Notes under the pieces: model-generated
Seen by the model: only the letters and a program-made list of their open reading frames with translations
What the model was told of the DNA's origin: nothing
The model's database searches: none
Shown here: one piece after another, positions 37,610-46,832 of the stretch
Position numbering within the stretch: the first letter of the stretch is position 1
Layout of the letters: the number at the start of each line of letters is the position of its first letter
Assembly: GCA_022570795.1 (NCBI GenBank)
Contig: JAKUDP010000009.1
Location: 1 to 64,000, forward strand
DNA: 64,000 nucleotides
Source: Sphaerulina vaccinii
Taxonomy: Eukaryota > Ascomycota > Dothideomycetes > Mycosphaerellales > Mycosphaerellaceae
Direction: 5' to 3'
Translations under genes and position numbers: made by a program

Positions 37610-38445
37610 TCATTCCGTCTTTTGCATATGTTCGCGTCCAACCAAGCTTTTCTGCTTGCTCTCATTCGCATGTACTGCCGAAGCAGGTATGCTTGTATTG
37701 TACATGGTAGCCGCTAGTACCACCATGATGACCGAGGACTGCGATCGTACATGGGTCAACACCTCTCGGATATGTGTATGATACTAGTACTCACAAGTGA
37801 AGTATCCATGCCTTCAGAAACTTCCACTACCCACTCTGGCCGCTTCCACAAAAGGTACGGAGTCAACTTTTCTGTTCGCTTGGCTGTCATGACGACTTTG
37901 TCGCCCAGATAGACATTGGTCCTGAGCTTCCAGACCTATGTATATGCATGTGAGTGTGTCTTCCAGAGAATCTCGAATTCTTAGTCACTTACATCTTGGC
38001 CTAAAGCATGCAGCTCCACCTCTTCGCCTTCAGCTGCTGCATTGCGGACATTGACAAGGACCTTGTCCTTCAAGTTGTTCCATCGAGGCGAGAGTCGAAC
38101 CAGAGGCGCTCTCATTGGGCCACCCTTCCCGGGCAGCTCGACGTGCCAGCTGGATCCAGATGGGTTCCTGTAGAGATCGAAAAGCGGCAATCCCGAGGAG
38201 TCACGAAACGCGTGTCGTTGAGTCCACGGCATTAGTTTGCCATCGACCGTGAACAGTGTGTCGGTCTTGCTACGGGCCTGCGACGAGCCGACACATTCTT
38301 GGTGGATCTCATTGGAAATCGTAAAATCTGAGCCCTAGATCTGAGCATCGTGCTGCTTGACTCGAAGCACAGTAGGTTCTGGAGCTATGTGATCAATTCG
38401 TACGGCGATCGGTTGCTTTAGAGCACTGAGTGCTGGATGCATCAT
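37610..38445 (-). pseudogene. LURP-one-related (LOR/tubby-like) protein with in-frame TAG
   Basis: Exons on minus: 38445-37993, 37935-37795 and 37738-37610, with introns of 57 and 56 bases (GTAAGT and GTGAGT donors). All phases agree and the product would be 240 aa. LOR folds are phospholipid-scramblase/tubby-like beta barrels; fungal members are of unknown role. Typical blocks are seen: an N-terminal LKQPIAVRIDH, DGKLMPWTQRHAFRDSSG, then LPLFDLYR, and VWKLRTNVYLGDKVVMTAKR in exon 2. TAG at 38335-38337 (codon 37) lies inside conserved sequence, where a Trp would fit (TGG to TAG). A 69-base in-frame intron (GTACGA..CTAG) could remove it but would delete conserved residues. It is therefore a probable recent pseudogene or polymorphic null. 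Confidence 0.68.
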
Positions 38446-38565
38446 TGTGCGGTCCGGCGTAACGAGTGGCACTTCACCAAATGGCAATGAGCTAACGTCG
38501 AAGAACAACAGAGCAAGAATTTGTGCGAGCACAAGAAGACCCGGAAAGTGAGCTCGCAGAAACAA

Positions 38566-38768
38566 ATTTTGCCTGGGTAAATCTCCCTTCGATGCAGAAT
38601 ATCAGCTGAGTCTGCGTACGGAGTCAAGTCGAATGCATCGACAATGCGGCGTCCAACGATTCGGCCTTGAAAGAGGCGCAGGGTCTTGTGACGTCGTTTG
38701 AAGTAAGGCGAAGTCTCGAGACGGTGGTGAGAGTGGAGCGGGACGATGTCGGTCTCCATGGTACCCAT
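38566..38768 (-). other. Unassigned exon-like coding stretch
   Basis: A minus-strand frame starting at MGTMETD (38768) or METD (38759) with strong C/T/G-ending codon bias. It encodes a basic segment (RLETSPYFKRRHKTLR) followed by GRRIVDAFDLTPYADSAD. A 49-base GTACGC..CCCAG intron would splice it into a hydrophobic frame (HFPGLLVLAQILALLFF) that leads into the LURP-one-like gene. Whether it is a separate gene, an upstream exon or a relic cannot be decided here. Confidence 0.35.
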
Positions 38769-39131
38769 TTTACGGCGTCTGTGGAGAGGACCCACATCGT
38801 TGTTGGTGTTTCCAAAACAGCCAAGACCCACCGCAACATGCAGTAGCACAGAATTCCGGTCCTGTCAGCATAACAAATGTGGATTCTCCCGTTCACATCC
38901 TCAGAACGATACCAGTGTCTGTAGGACATCGAAGAGTGAAGGCAGCACCAAATCGTGAGTCCCTCCTTGCCTTCCCACTTCTCTGATACTCCCAAGACTC
39001 CTCAAGATGGCACGATTCAGATCAAATGGATCAATGTCCTTTCCAGCAGCACGCCTGGCAATTGCCGGCATGAACAAGTGTCCAGATGGTCTTCAGTATT
39101 GAGCGTCGCTCTCTCAACATGCGTTTCACGC
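38769..39131. other. Intergenic region
   Basis: Downstream side of the F-box-like gene. A minus-strand frame at 38624-38995 overlaps the exon-like stretch in another frame and has poorer codon bias. Nothing recognised. Confidence 0.45.
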
Positions 39132-40312
39132 CTATCGTCCCCGACCAAACGTCCTCACTCTTGGCTGCTGATGACCTTGAGGCCTCCCAGGACTCGACCT
39201 AGAGCTTTGCTTACCTTTCAGCTCAGCCTTTGGCGCAGCGGACCCGCACGGCCCATCGTGATTGCACAGTGACTTAGGATCTGCAGCGACTGTTCGCAAG
39301 CGAGCAGGTAACAAAGTGTCGAGCCTCTCGTAGTAGAGCAGTTTTATGGGGGCTCTCAGTAGAGTGAAGCCCACGTACGACCGTCCGAAGTTGGTCTTGT
39401 CTTTATTGACCCGACGACCCTTGTCCCAACACTTTCTGAATGCTTCGTACTGAGCGTCTGTAAGCACTCGCGGTAGAGGAGAGCGCAAGTTCGTCATGCC
39501 CCATGACATGCATTCCTCCGCCCACTTATCTATCTCTGGCTGAGTTCAGCGGCACTCTTGTACGCCACCTCAAGCCACTTCCTGCCTGATTCTGATCGCA
39601 CGCAGAACTTGTCCACTTGGCCGTGCCCAACCCCAAGTGCGGCCCATTCTTCCAGCATTCGACTGAGGGAATACAGCTGTGCAGTCTGTGTTCTGCCTCC
39701 ACTGATAACGACATGTTGTATAGATCCTTCCTTCTCCTCACGTTCCAGGCTGCGCTCGAGCTCAAGCTGCAGGATAACATCTCGTATGTACATGGGAGTT
39801 CTCAGTCGGGACTTCACATTCATTCGAGGCCCGCAGTGTACGACGTGATCTAGCACCTCATGTAAATCGAGTCCTGCACTGTAGTAAAGGGCGCGGCTGA
39901 TCTCTTCCTGCTGCCACCGCACGTTGAGAACCAGAGTCTGCACCATTTCTGGTGCGCAGGGCAGTCGTTGCCACGACATATCAGTAGCACCACTCTCCTG
40001 ATCCCGAACTACATCGAGCTGCCATGTTCTGTCGATCGGTTCGTCTAGTATGGTCCTGCTCTGCATATAATCACGCAACTCTGACAGTGTGGTTCTACAG
40101 GTAGATTTGAGGCTGACCCATGGAATCCGTAGCTTGACGTCGGGATTCCTGTCTGTCCGATAGCTATAGCCTCCACGTTCGTGTTCGTTTCGAAGTCGAC
40201 AGCCCTTGACCAGGGTACAGTTTAATTCTGCCGAGAGGAGATTGTCGTATATTTGGTTTCGCAATTCGGTCGGCAGATCCAGGAAAGACGCCGGTTTCCT
40301 GTTGGCGGCCAT
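39132..40312 (-). CDS. F-box-like protein, apparent frame break near the C-terminus
   Basis: The first frame (40312-39530) encodes about 260 aa. It begins with an F-box-like segment, FLDLPTELRNQIYDNLL, found at the N-terminus of many dothideomycete proteins and expected to bind Skp1 in an SCF ubiquitin ligase. The rest is an alpha-helical region without known repeats. It stops at TAG soon after YKSAAELSQ, but an adjoining frame continues directly with IDKWAEECMSWGMTN and then FRKCWDKGRRVNKDKTNFG, which reads as genuine protein. One missing base near 39539-39546 would join them (393 aa). A 62-base intron with a weak GTGCGA donor is an alternative. The ATG at 40312 was chosen because the codon at 40318 is TTG. 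Confidence 0.7.
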
Positions 40313-40564
40313 TCTCAAGAATGGTCCGATGCGTTGCGCTGGAGATTCGGAGCGACTGTCAAATTAAAAGCCCTTGTGTAGAGAATGTCATATGCGTGGT
40401 GGGCATAGGTCTTTTGCAAAGCTTGGCCGTCTTGCCACGTGGTAGAACCTTCATTATATCGAACAAAACTAACTCAGACTTCGTAATGCTTGGCAGCGTG
40501 TTACCAGAGCTTGACTTGATGCCAATAGTGGCTGCATTGAGTGCCGTACGACGGCCAGAAACTG

Positions 40565-42696
40565 TCAGACAAGCTTAATCATCTGTAGTGGTACGCCTTG
40601 CCGCCGAAGAGCATCAGGTAGTAGTCTTGGATCATGATTCATCGTCTCGTTAGTTTTCACGTTGCGGAAGTGATCAACGTAGAGTGGATCATCAGCTGTA
40701 AGCTCAATATCGACTCGTTCCCAGTCCTCCGGAAGTCTGTCCAAGCGGAGATCCTCTACCGTGACTTGCCCCGTTGTAGTATTGTGGTATCGTGGGGAGT
40801 AGTGGCCCTTGATCTTGTGTTGCTGCACGCTGTAGTGACCTGGGAGTGGTCCAAGCAAGCTCTCGCTGTCCATGAGGCCATGAACATAGCAACTCCCAGG
40901 TAAGCACCGTTTACAGTCGGTCGCAGCAGCAAGGGGGCGTAGCAGCTCAAGATCACACCGACATAGTCACCTGGCAAGGTATAGGCAGGACCCAGCCCGA
41001 CGTAATTTTGGTCGGTCTGGAACAACATACCTTTGGACCACTTCTTGCGGGCTCGATCTGGGACTTCAGATGCAGGTATTTGCTCTACGTCTGCTAAAGC
41101 CGGCGAGTCTGGCTGTAACATGGCCAAGACAGAACTCATCCACTGCTTTGGTCTCTCGTAGCGACTGCCAGGAAACCGCACCTTTGACTTGTCTTGACAC
41201 AATGTGCGAAGCCACGCCGACATCATGAGTTCACCTGTAGGATAGCGACCAGGCCTCAGCTCCGGTGGTAACAATTCTGCCAGCAGGCCAGAGTCGACAG
41301 CACTGCTTTCTGGTAGGACTTTCACCGAAGCCACTATACCATGAAGTGTTCCTGCTACCTCTAGCATACGAGAGGCAGAATGATGCTTGATCACGGCTCC
41401 GGAAATACCCGAGGCTTGGAATCCATGGGAAAGTGACAGTATAGATGGGAGTCGCCTCCAGTCCGGTATCCATGATGGAACATCACTTCTTGCGCTGGGC
41501 AGGTGACACTTTGTCAGTAGGTCAAGCCTTTGTGATACGGACACGCTGTTGAGTAGGACACCTTCAAAAACATCGACGTAAGAGAGCTCGTAGGAAGGAA
41601 CGATAGAAGCTCGCAGTTGGGGACCCAATAGACTTAGCAAGCCGTACACTCGATCGTGTGACTGTTCACATTCGTGCTTGCGCGCGATGTAGAGGAGATC
41701 GATGAGATTCCGGTTGCCCAGGCCATAAGCGAGATACACCTTGTTCTTGATGTGGTCGGCAAGTTCTGGTAGCGCGGACGCTCGCTTGTATAGCCCAGCG
41801 ATAGCTCGCCGAAAGTTACAAAAGTCGATCTGTGCTGTGCCGCACTTGACAACAGCATGTCGATTCGCAAGCGCAACTTCTTGAAGTACCCATAGTCTCC
41901 TGAACCAGCGTCGTGAAAACAAGTGCACAATGGCTGACCACTGACGCTCTCCAAAAGGCAGTGGCTTCCAGATTTTATGCCAGTCACGCTCGGTGTGCCC
42001 AATAGCTGGGTACACATCACGATCAGGTGAGATTTCGATCTGTTTGCCAAGATGGTCAAGTGTCTTGAGGGCAAGTTCCGATGTACTGTCCGCAGCCCCA
42101 AGCCAGATAATAACTCTGCTTGCTTGGCCAAAGATGGCATGCATCTGCAAGACTTGCGCACTTCGTTCGTCGTCGTTGGACTGATCAATACATATACCAT
42201 CAGCCCAAAGGGTGCGCATAGCGTCTTTGTGCCGGATATGCTCCAAGGCTTGGTTCAGATGCGGTGTTATCGAGATCTCCGTGTCTAGGCACCCAACGTC
42301 TGCACCTGTATTTGGTGCAACGTATGCCAAGATTCGCTCATTTGAGTCACCCCAAGTGTAGGACAGAGCCTCGAATGATATCTCAGCGGATACACCCTCT
42401 TGCGAGTACTCGGATCCCAAATATGATGGAACCACTGCAAGCTTTCTGGTTGCTGGATCCCAGCCGAACCACGATCCCTCTGGCGTTCTGAAAGCTTCGC
42501 ATCCGCTGGGAAGCAAGCCCTCTATCTCGCTCTTTGACCTGGGCCGCACTGTTGATATCGATGGTAGGCGCTGGTGTCTCAGCCGGAAGCGTATTTTCTC
42601 GTGGATGCTGCCTGGAAGTAGCTCGATTACTCTGATCTCGCCGGATGTCAAAGGTTTGTACCTGTATCTGGGAAGCAAACCAGCGGTTGCGGCCAT
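40565..42696 (-). CDS. Heterokaryon-incompatibility (HET) domain protein with a 1-base frame break
   Basis: HET proteins trigger cell death when unlike strains fuse; most paralogs have unknown partners. The domain lies at about residues 106-275 with the signature blocks FEALSYTWGD, TLWADGICIDQ, VIIWLGAADS and RRWFRRLWVLQEVAL. The main frame runs to about residue 600, then goes astray: after NGAYLG the family's GSCYVHGLMD box appears in the next frame, and that frame stays open to 40565. One extra G in the GGG run near 40895-40898 would join them into about 710 aa. The gene is therefore either disrupted at its C-terminal tail or carries an assembly indel. The start at 42696 is ATG; the codon at 42702 is TTG. 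Confidence 0.88.
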
Positions 42697-44657
42697 CTTC
42701 AACGACTAATTCGAGGATTGCGAAAGCATGCTGTAAGCAGGACGTCGTGACTGCTGCATGATATCTTGCAGTCTGCAAGCCATTGCGCCTCTACCGAGAT
42801 GTTACACAACATCGAGGCTGCATAAGCTGCCTTATCGCTGCCAGGTGCAAACTACGCCCCGTCTGACGGAGTACGCAACATCTGGGTGGCATTGTGGTCG
42901 CCATTGGTCCACGTTGAGATGATAATGATTCAATCGAAAGTCAAGAGGAGGAGGAGGATAGGCATAGGAGAAGAGCTCAGCAGAGCCAAGCTCACGGGCG
43001 GGCCGCTGGCGAAAACCTGCTTCCTTGCTTCTCACTTCTCACGCCTTTGCCTTTGGATCTGCTCGCCATCACATCAACAACTTGCCAGCCTCACCACGTC
43101 CATCATGCGCCGGCCAGCATACACACGGCAGACCTGAAGATATTGGTAGCTTCTGGGCTCTCAATGGTACTAGCTGCGAGGGCACATGCATCTCGGACCC
43201 GGACCCGACCTTGCAGTCCAGGCCAGGTCAGTCCGAGTTATGTCGACATTGCTCGCGAGAAGTGCGACGCGAAGTGTACACTCCATTGTACCTACAAGAT
43301 GTCCGCTCTTTCTGCAGATTACTATTGTGAGCTTGCTTGGTGGCATTCGTAGATCAAGCAACACAAGTCGTACCCAACGTTCGTGATGGCAAGGTAACTG
43401 TGGCAACTGCTACATCTTGCATATCTGTGTACTTACGCAGTCTAATGGACTCAACTCAACATGAGATCAAACAGAAAATGAAGGCTGATAAGCCCGACAA
43501 GAGGTTGCTCTCATGGCTTTGGTCAAGAGAGCGTCTCGACCTGGAGGCATATCACAGCGAAGGCAGCAGAGGTCGAAGCTATGCTTCAGAAACTGAGCAA
43601 ACAGTGGGACGAATCCTATGGCGACAGTCTTCGGAGAAGTAAAGTGGCCGGCTGGACAGATAAGATCCATCTACCCTGACGCCAGCAATCTCAAACTGGC
43701 TCACTGAGAACTATTGCTTGAGGCTCTCCAGGCTGCAGCATACAGAACATCGACATCGACAAAGACCGTCCAGTGCCCGGGTGGATATCGGCAGGACTCA
43801 GTCACCTCGGACACCTGCATGAAATACGAGCCATAGCCTCGTCGACATGGTCAGGCCAACAACGGCGACTGAAGCTGCTATCCTGGTATAGCTCTACGGT
43901 CTAAGGCTGTGTAGAGCGATGGCGCAGCTGCCTGAGCTTACTGGCATATACTGGACTATATGGACTTACGTCGGACGAGTCTGCAAACTGAGAGCTCTTG
44001 GTAGAGGTTTGGCTGCATGGCTTGACCTTATACAATGCGCATGTCCATGCCGGTCAACTTAGTACGACCACCAGGTCTTGCACCAGTTCTCTCGGTGCCG
44101 TGACAGATGCAAGCCTAGCAGTCTCGCACATCATGTGAGTGTCACAAGCACGATAGTCTGTCGATTGTATCAGAAGAAATTGTTGGAGATGACTGGTGTA
44201 GCTGAAACGCAGATACGCAACACTATACCGACTCGATGAATGCGCTTCGCGCCGCCTAACCCCCTACAGACCTACATGCTCAATACAGCCTGCACTCCAT
44301 TCAGCATGCACTCCCATACGAGTCTGACTTGCATCGACCGATGTGAAACCTTACATGCGATGTCGCACTGTAAGACTAGCTCTGTGCTGAATACCAAATC
44401 AGGATGGTCCAGTATCATCAAGAGAAGGCTAGATCATATGGCGCGTTTGGCATGCGAACGTCTGCTTGAGCTGTTTGAGGTATAAGAATGAAGTCCAGAG
44501 TCTCGAGCTCGAGCACTTCATCAAGCCACCCTCCTGCGACAGAACAACTTCGATATCACCAGACAACATCAGTGACAATATCACTTGTAAGAGCAGCACC
44601 CAATCTACTATAAGATACAACTGACCAACACCGAGGAGACTCAAGCACTCTCGAGAT
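42697..44657. other. Long intergenic region with weak open frames
   Basis: Divergent upstream region of the HET gene and upstream region of the next secreted-protein gene. Frames at 43025-43330 and 43337-43642 (plus) contain Cys-rich or Lys-rich stretches, but codon bias is mixed and no splice or domain support was found. A degraded gene cannot be excluded. No RNA gene seen. Confidence 0.45.
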
Positions 44658-45152
44658 ATGCAATTCCCAGCTCTCCTCAGCATGGCCTCTCTATTCGCCG
44701 CCACCCAAGCGGCTCCTCTCATAGAGGCCCGCGACGTCAACACTTGCCGTGCTCCTGGTGAGCACAAATGTGCCGTCATCGTCTGGACTCAAGTCGCCTC
44801 TTTGGGTATCAAAGGCTCCACCACTTCAGGTCGCAATGTCAAAGTCGTAGGCGGCAACTGCGACAATATAATCGCAGATGGAAAGTTGAAGAAGGACAGC
44901 CCGGGTTTCAGCGCGGACTATACGACCACTTATGGTCCTCATTTGTACTTGTAAGTGCCATCAACAACACCGTGCAATCATGTTGGGCATACTGACGCGA
45001 TCAGTGGTGCCAACAACATCGGTATCAAGACTATTTCTGGGGTGAGATTCCAGTATAATGGAAAGAGCTATACACAGGATGGATGCTTTGGGACTGGAGG
45101 AACGAGTGGACTTAGTGCCGTCGATGCTATCCAGTGCAACTTTGACTGCTAG
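44658..45152 (+). CDS. Small secreted six-cysteine protein (effector candidate)
   Basis: Exon 1 44658-44950, intron 44951-45004 (GTAAGT, branch ACTGACG, acceptor TCAG), exon 2 45005-45152; 146 aa. Signal peptide: MQFPALLSMASLFAATQA, cleaved before APLIEARDV (a Kex2-like propeptide site is possible at EAR). The mature region has six cysteines, at NTCRA, HKCAV, GNCDN, DGCFG, and two in IQCNFDC at the very end, which would allow three disulfides. It is Gly/Thr/Lys-rich. No known domain is recognised. It is 0.5 kb from a second secreted-protein gene in the same orientation. Confidence 0.85.
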
Positions 45153-45660
45153 AGGGACTCGGACCACCATCTATCGTGTCGAAACTTGCGCTCTGAGCGA
45201 ACAGCTCGACTCACGATGTGCCTAAAGTGTCTGGGAAGACTGGCTTGTACTCAGACTGTTATTTCAGTACAACGACAGGACTCACGAGCGAAGTGATCCT
45301 TTTGAAACGAGACGATGACATACAACGATGGTCCGCTCGTCGCCTTGTCAGCGGTAAAGATGCTGACTACGTGCCCGAGCATATGGTAGGTTGAATGCTT
45401 CATACACCATCGGAGAGAACTTGAGGCAAATGCGGTTTCATAGCATCAGAGATTGAGCTTGGCATCACCAAATCAGGAAATTTACCTTCAGGCATGAAGC
45501 TATCAACGACTTATGAACCGTCTAGGGCGAGGATACTCTCGCAATCTGCGGATATATTATATAAAGGGCGGTACTGCCGTTTTTGACAGCACCAGACTTC
45601 AGCACAAGAACACGACAGACCAGACACGCTCCACAGTTCAGCAACAGCACTACCGCGACC
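45153..45660. other. Intergenic region
   Basis: 3' flank of the six-Cys gene and promoter of the next gene. Apart from the TATA element noted separately, nothing is recognised. Confidence 0.5.
45557..45566 (+). promoter_or_regulatory. TATA box
   Basis: TTATATAAAG about 95 bases before the ATG at 45661, a usual distance in filamentous fungi. A strong TATA box fits an inducible secreted-protein gene. Confidence 0.6.
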
Positions 45661-46135
45661 ATGCAGTTCACCACCATTGCAACCATCGCACTCGGCCTCG
45701 CAGTTGCCAATGCGGCGGCCCTTCCATCATACGGCACCGGCTCTCTCCACGTCCGCGACGAACAGGCTGCCAACACTCCTCAGGAAGTTCAGGCACCACA
45801 AGAGGCTCAAGCACCACAAGAAGCTCAAGCACCTGAACAGAAGTAAGACTGGGTCGACGGTCTTCAGCTCGCAGGCCGAATCGCAGAAGATGTCCGCGAT
45901 GCCAACAGTCCGTATGGCCGTTATCCATATGATGGCGGCCGTTATGGCAACCCGGACTGGTATGGACCAAACCACTATGATCCTCGTTATGGGCCAAACA
46001 GTTTTGGTCGCGATGACTGGCGATACAGGAACGCACCTTATGGAAGTAAGTACACCCCAATTGGGCTCGAGAGTACGTGGACAGGGCTGATTAGTGTGTT
46101 TGTCAGATGCTCCTTCTTGGGCCTGGAGGAAGTAG
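45661..46135 (+). CDS. Secreted Gln/Pro- then Tyr/Gly-rich protein with an in-frame TAA
   Basis: Starts with the signal peptide MQFTTIATIALGLAVANA. It is followed by three APQEAQ-type hexad repeats, then TAA at 45844-45846. The same frame continues with a helical stretch and a Tyr/Gly/Arg/Pro-rich tail (GRYPYDGGRYGNPDWYG). The last exon (46107-46135, after a GTAAGT..GTCAG intron at 46046-46106) ends SWAWRK. Two readings are possible. In one, a 66-base in-frame intron from 45842 (GTAAGA..CAACAG) removes the stop and joins QAPEQ to the Tyr/Gly tail. In the other, the TAA is a true nonsense mutation. Intron retention would give a short secreted peptide. No domain is recognised. Confidence 0.65.
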
Positions 46136-46437
46136 AACTTTCGATACTGAACATTTGTGGTACTGCGTTGGTCGTGTCAGGAGTTCTCTGGCATAGTTTA
46201 ACTAGAAAGCCTTTGAAATCAATCGCCAAGTCACTACTCATCAGCCTCGAAGACTGCAAGTCAAGGCGTCCAGGCAAATGTCGCCACTGCAACGGTGAGT
46301 GCATGCCGCTCTGACACCAATCTCAACGTTGTGCCCAGCCTCTGTGCGGAGACCATCCAGCAAGCGCCTCGACAGCCTGCTGTGAGCATAAGAGCGTGAA
46401 GATCGAGGAAAATTGAGTTCAGCTCGAAGAGGCGAAG
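46136..46437. other. Intergenic region
   Basis: 3' flanks of two facing genes. A 72-codon plus-strand frame (46096-46314) has no support. Confidence 0.45.
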
Positions 46438-46636
46438 TCAGGTCTTCATCTCTTCATCTTCATCTTCATCTTCATCTTCATCTTCATCTTCATCTTCATC
46501 CTCAACCTTCGCGGGAACTGGTGTAGGCATGTCTAGGTCGTATGCTGCGCTGCTCGATAATTTCCGATTCAATGTCCTCCGAGAACCGAGAGACAGTGTC
46601 GTAGTTGATAAGCGACGGCTATGACCATCGTCTCCA
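46438..46636 (-). CDS. 3' exon of an unidentified gene, acidic (Asp-Glu)8 tail
   Basis: A minus-strand frame ending in TGA (46438-46440) with no usable ATG at its head. A TAA stop lies just upstream (46645-46647), and between them is an acceptor-like AAAG at 46637-46640 preceded by a GCTAAG branch-like site. The exon encodes a basic Ser/Thr part (SRRLSTTTLSLGSRRTLNRK), then SSSAAYDLDMPTPVPAK, then eight Asp-Glu pairs and EEMKT. Amino-acid composition and codon bias are clearly protein-like. The two RRxS/T-type sites suggest a phosphorylated basic-acidic tail. The upstream exons were not found; they would overlap the photolyase 5' region on the other strand. Confidence 0.5.
46453..46500. repeat. 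(TTCATC)8 hexanucleotide microsatellite
   Basis: 48 bases, eight perfect units. On the minus strand it encodes (Asp-Glu)8 of the acidic exon. Such coding hexamers vary in length between strains. Confidence 0.95.
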
Positions 46637-46832
46637 CTTTCCGATTACATCTTAGCCCGATCGACCATCTCAGGTACCATCTGCATCATCGACGTCTTTG
46701 CACATCCATCAACAGCCGACAGCAGCTTCAATCTCAAAGCACGATGACATCGTCTGTGGATGCTATACACTTCCAATGTAGGTGGCTGGCGATAGACACG
46801 GCACAACTATTGTCACTACTGCAGCCGCCGCC

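Noticed and set aside
46782..46832. Earlier start of the photolyase frame
   Set aside because: The codon at 46782 is GTG, while the ATG at 46833 has an optimal Kozak context.
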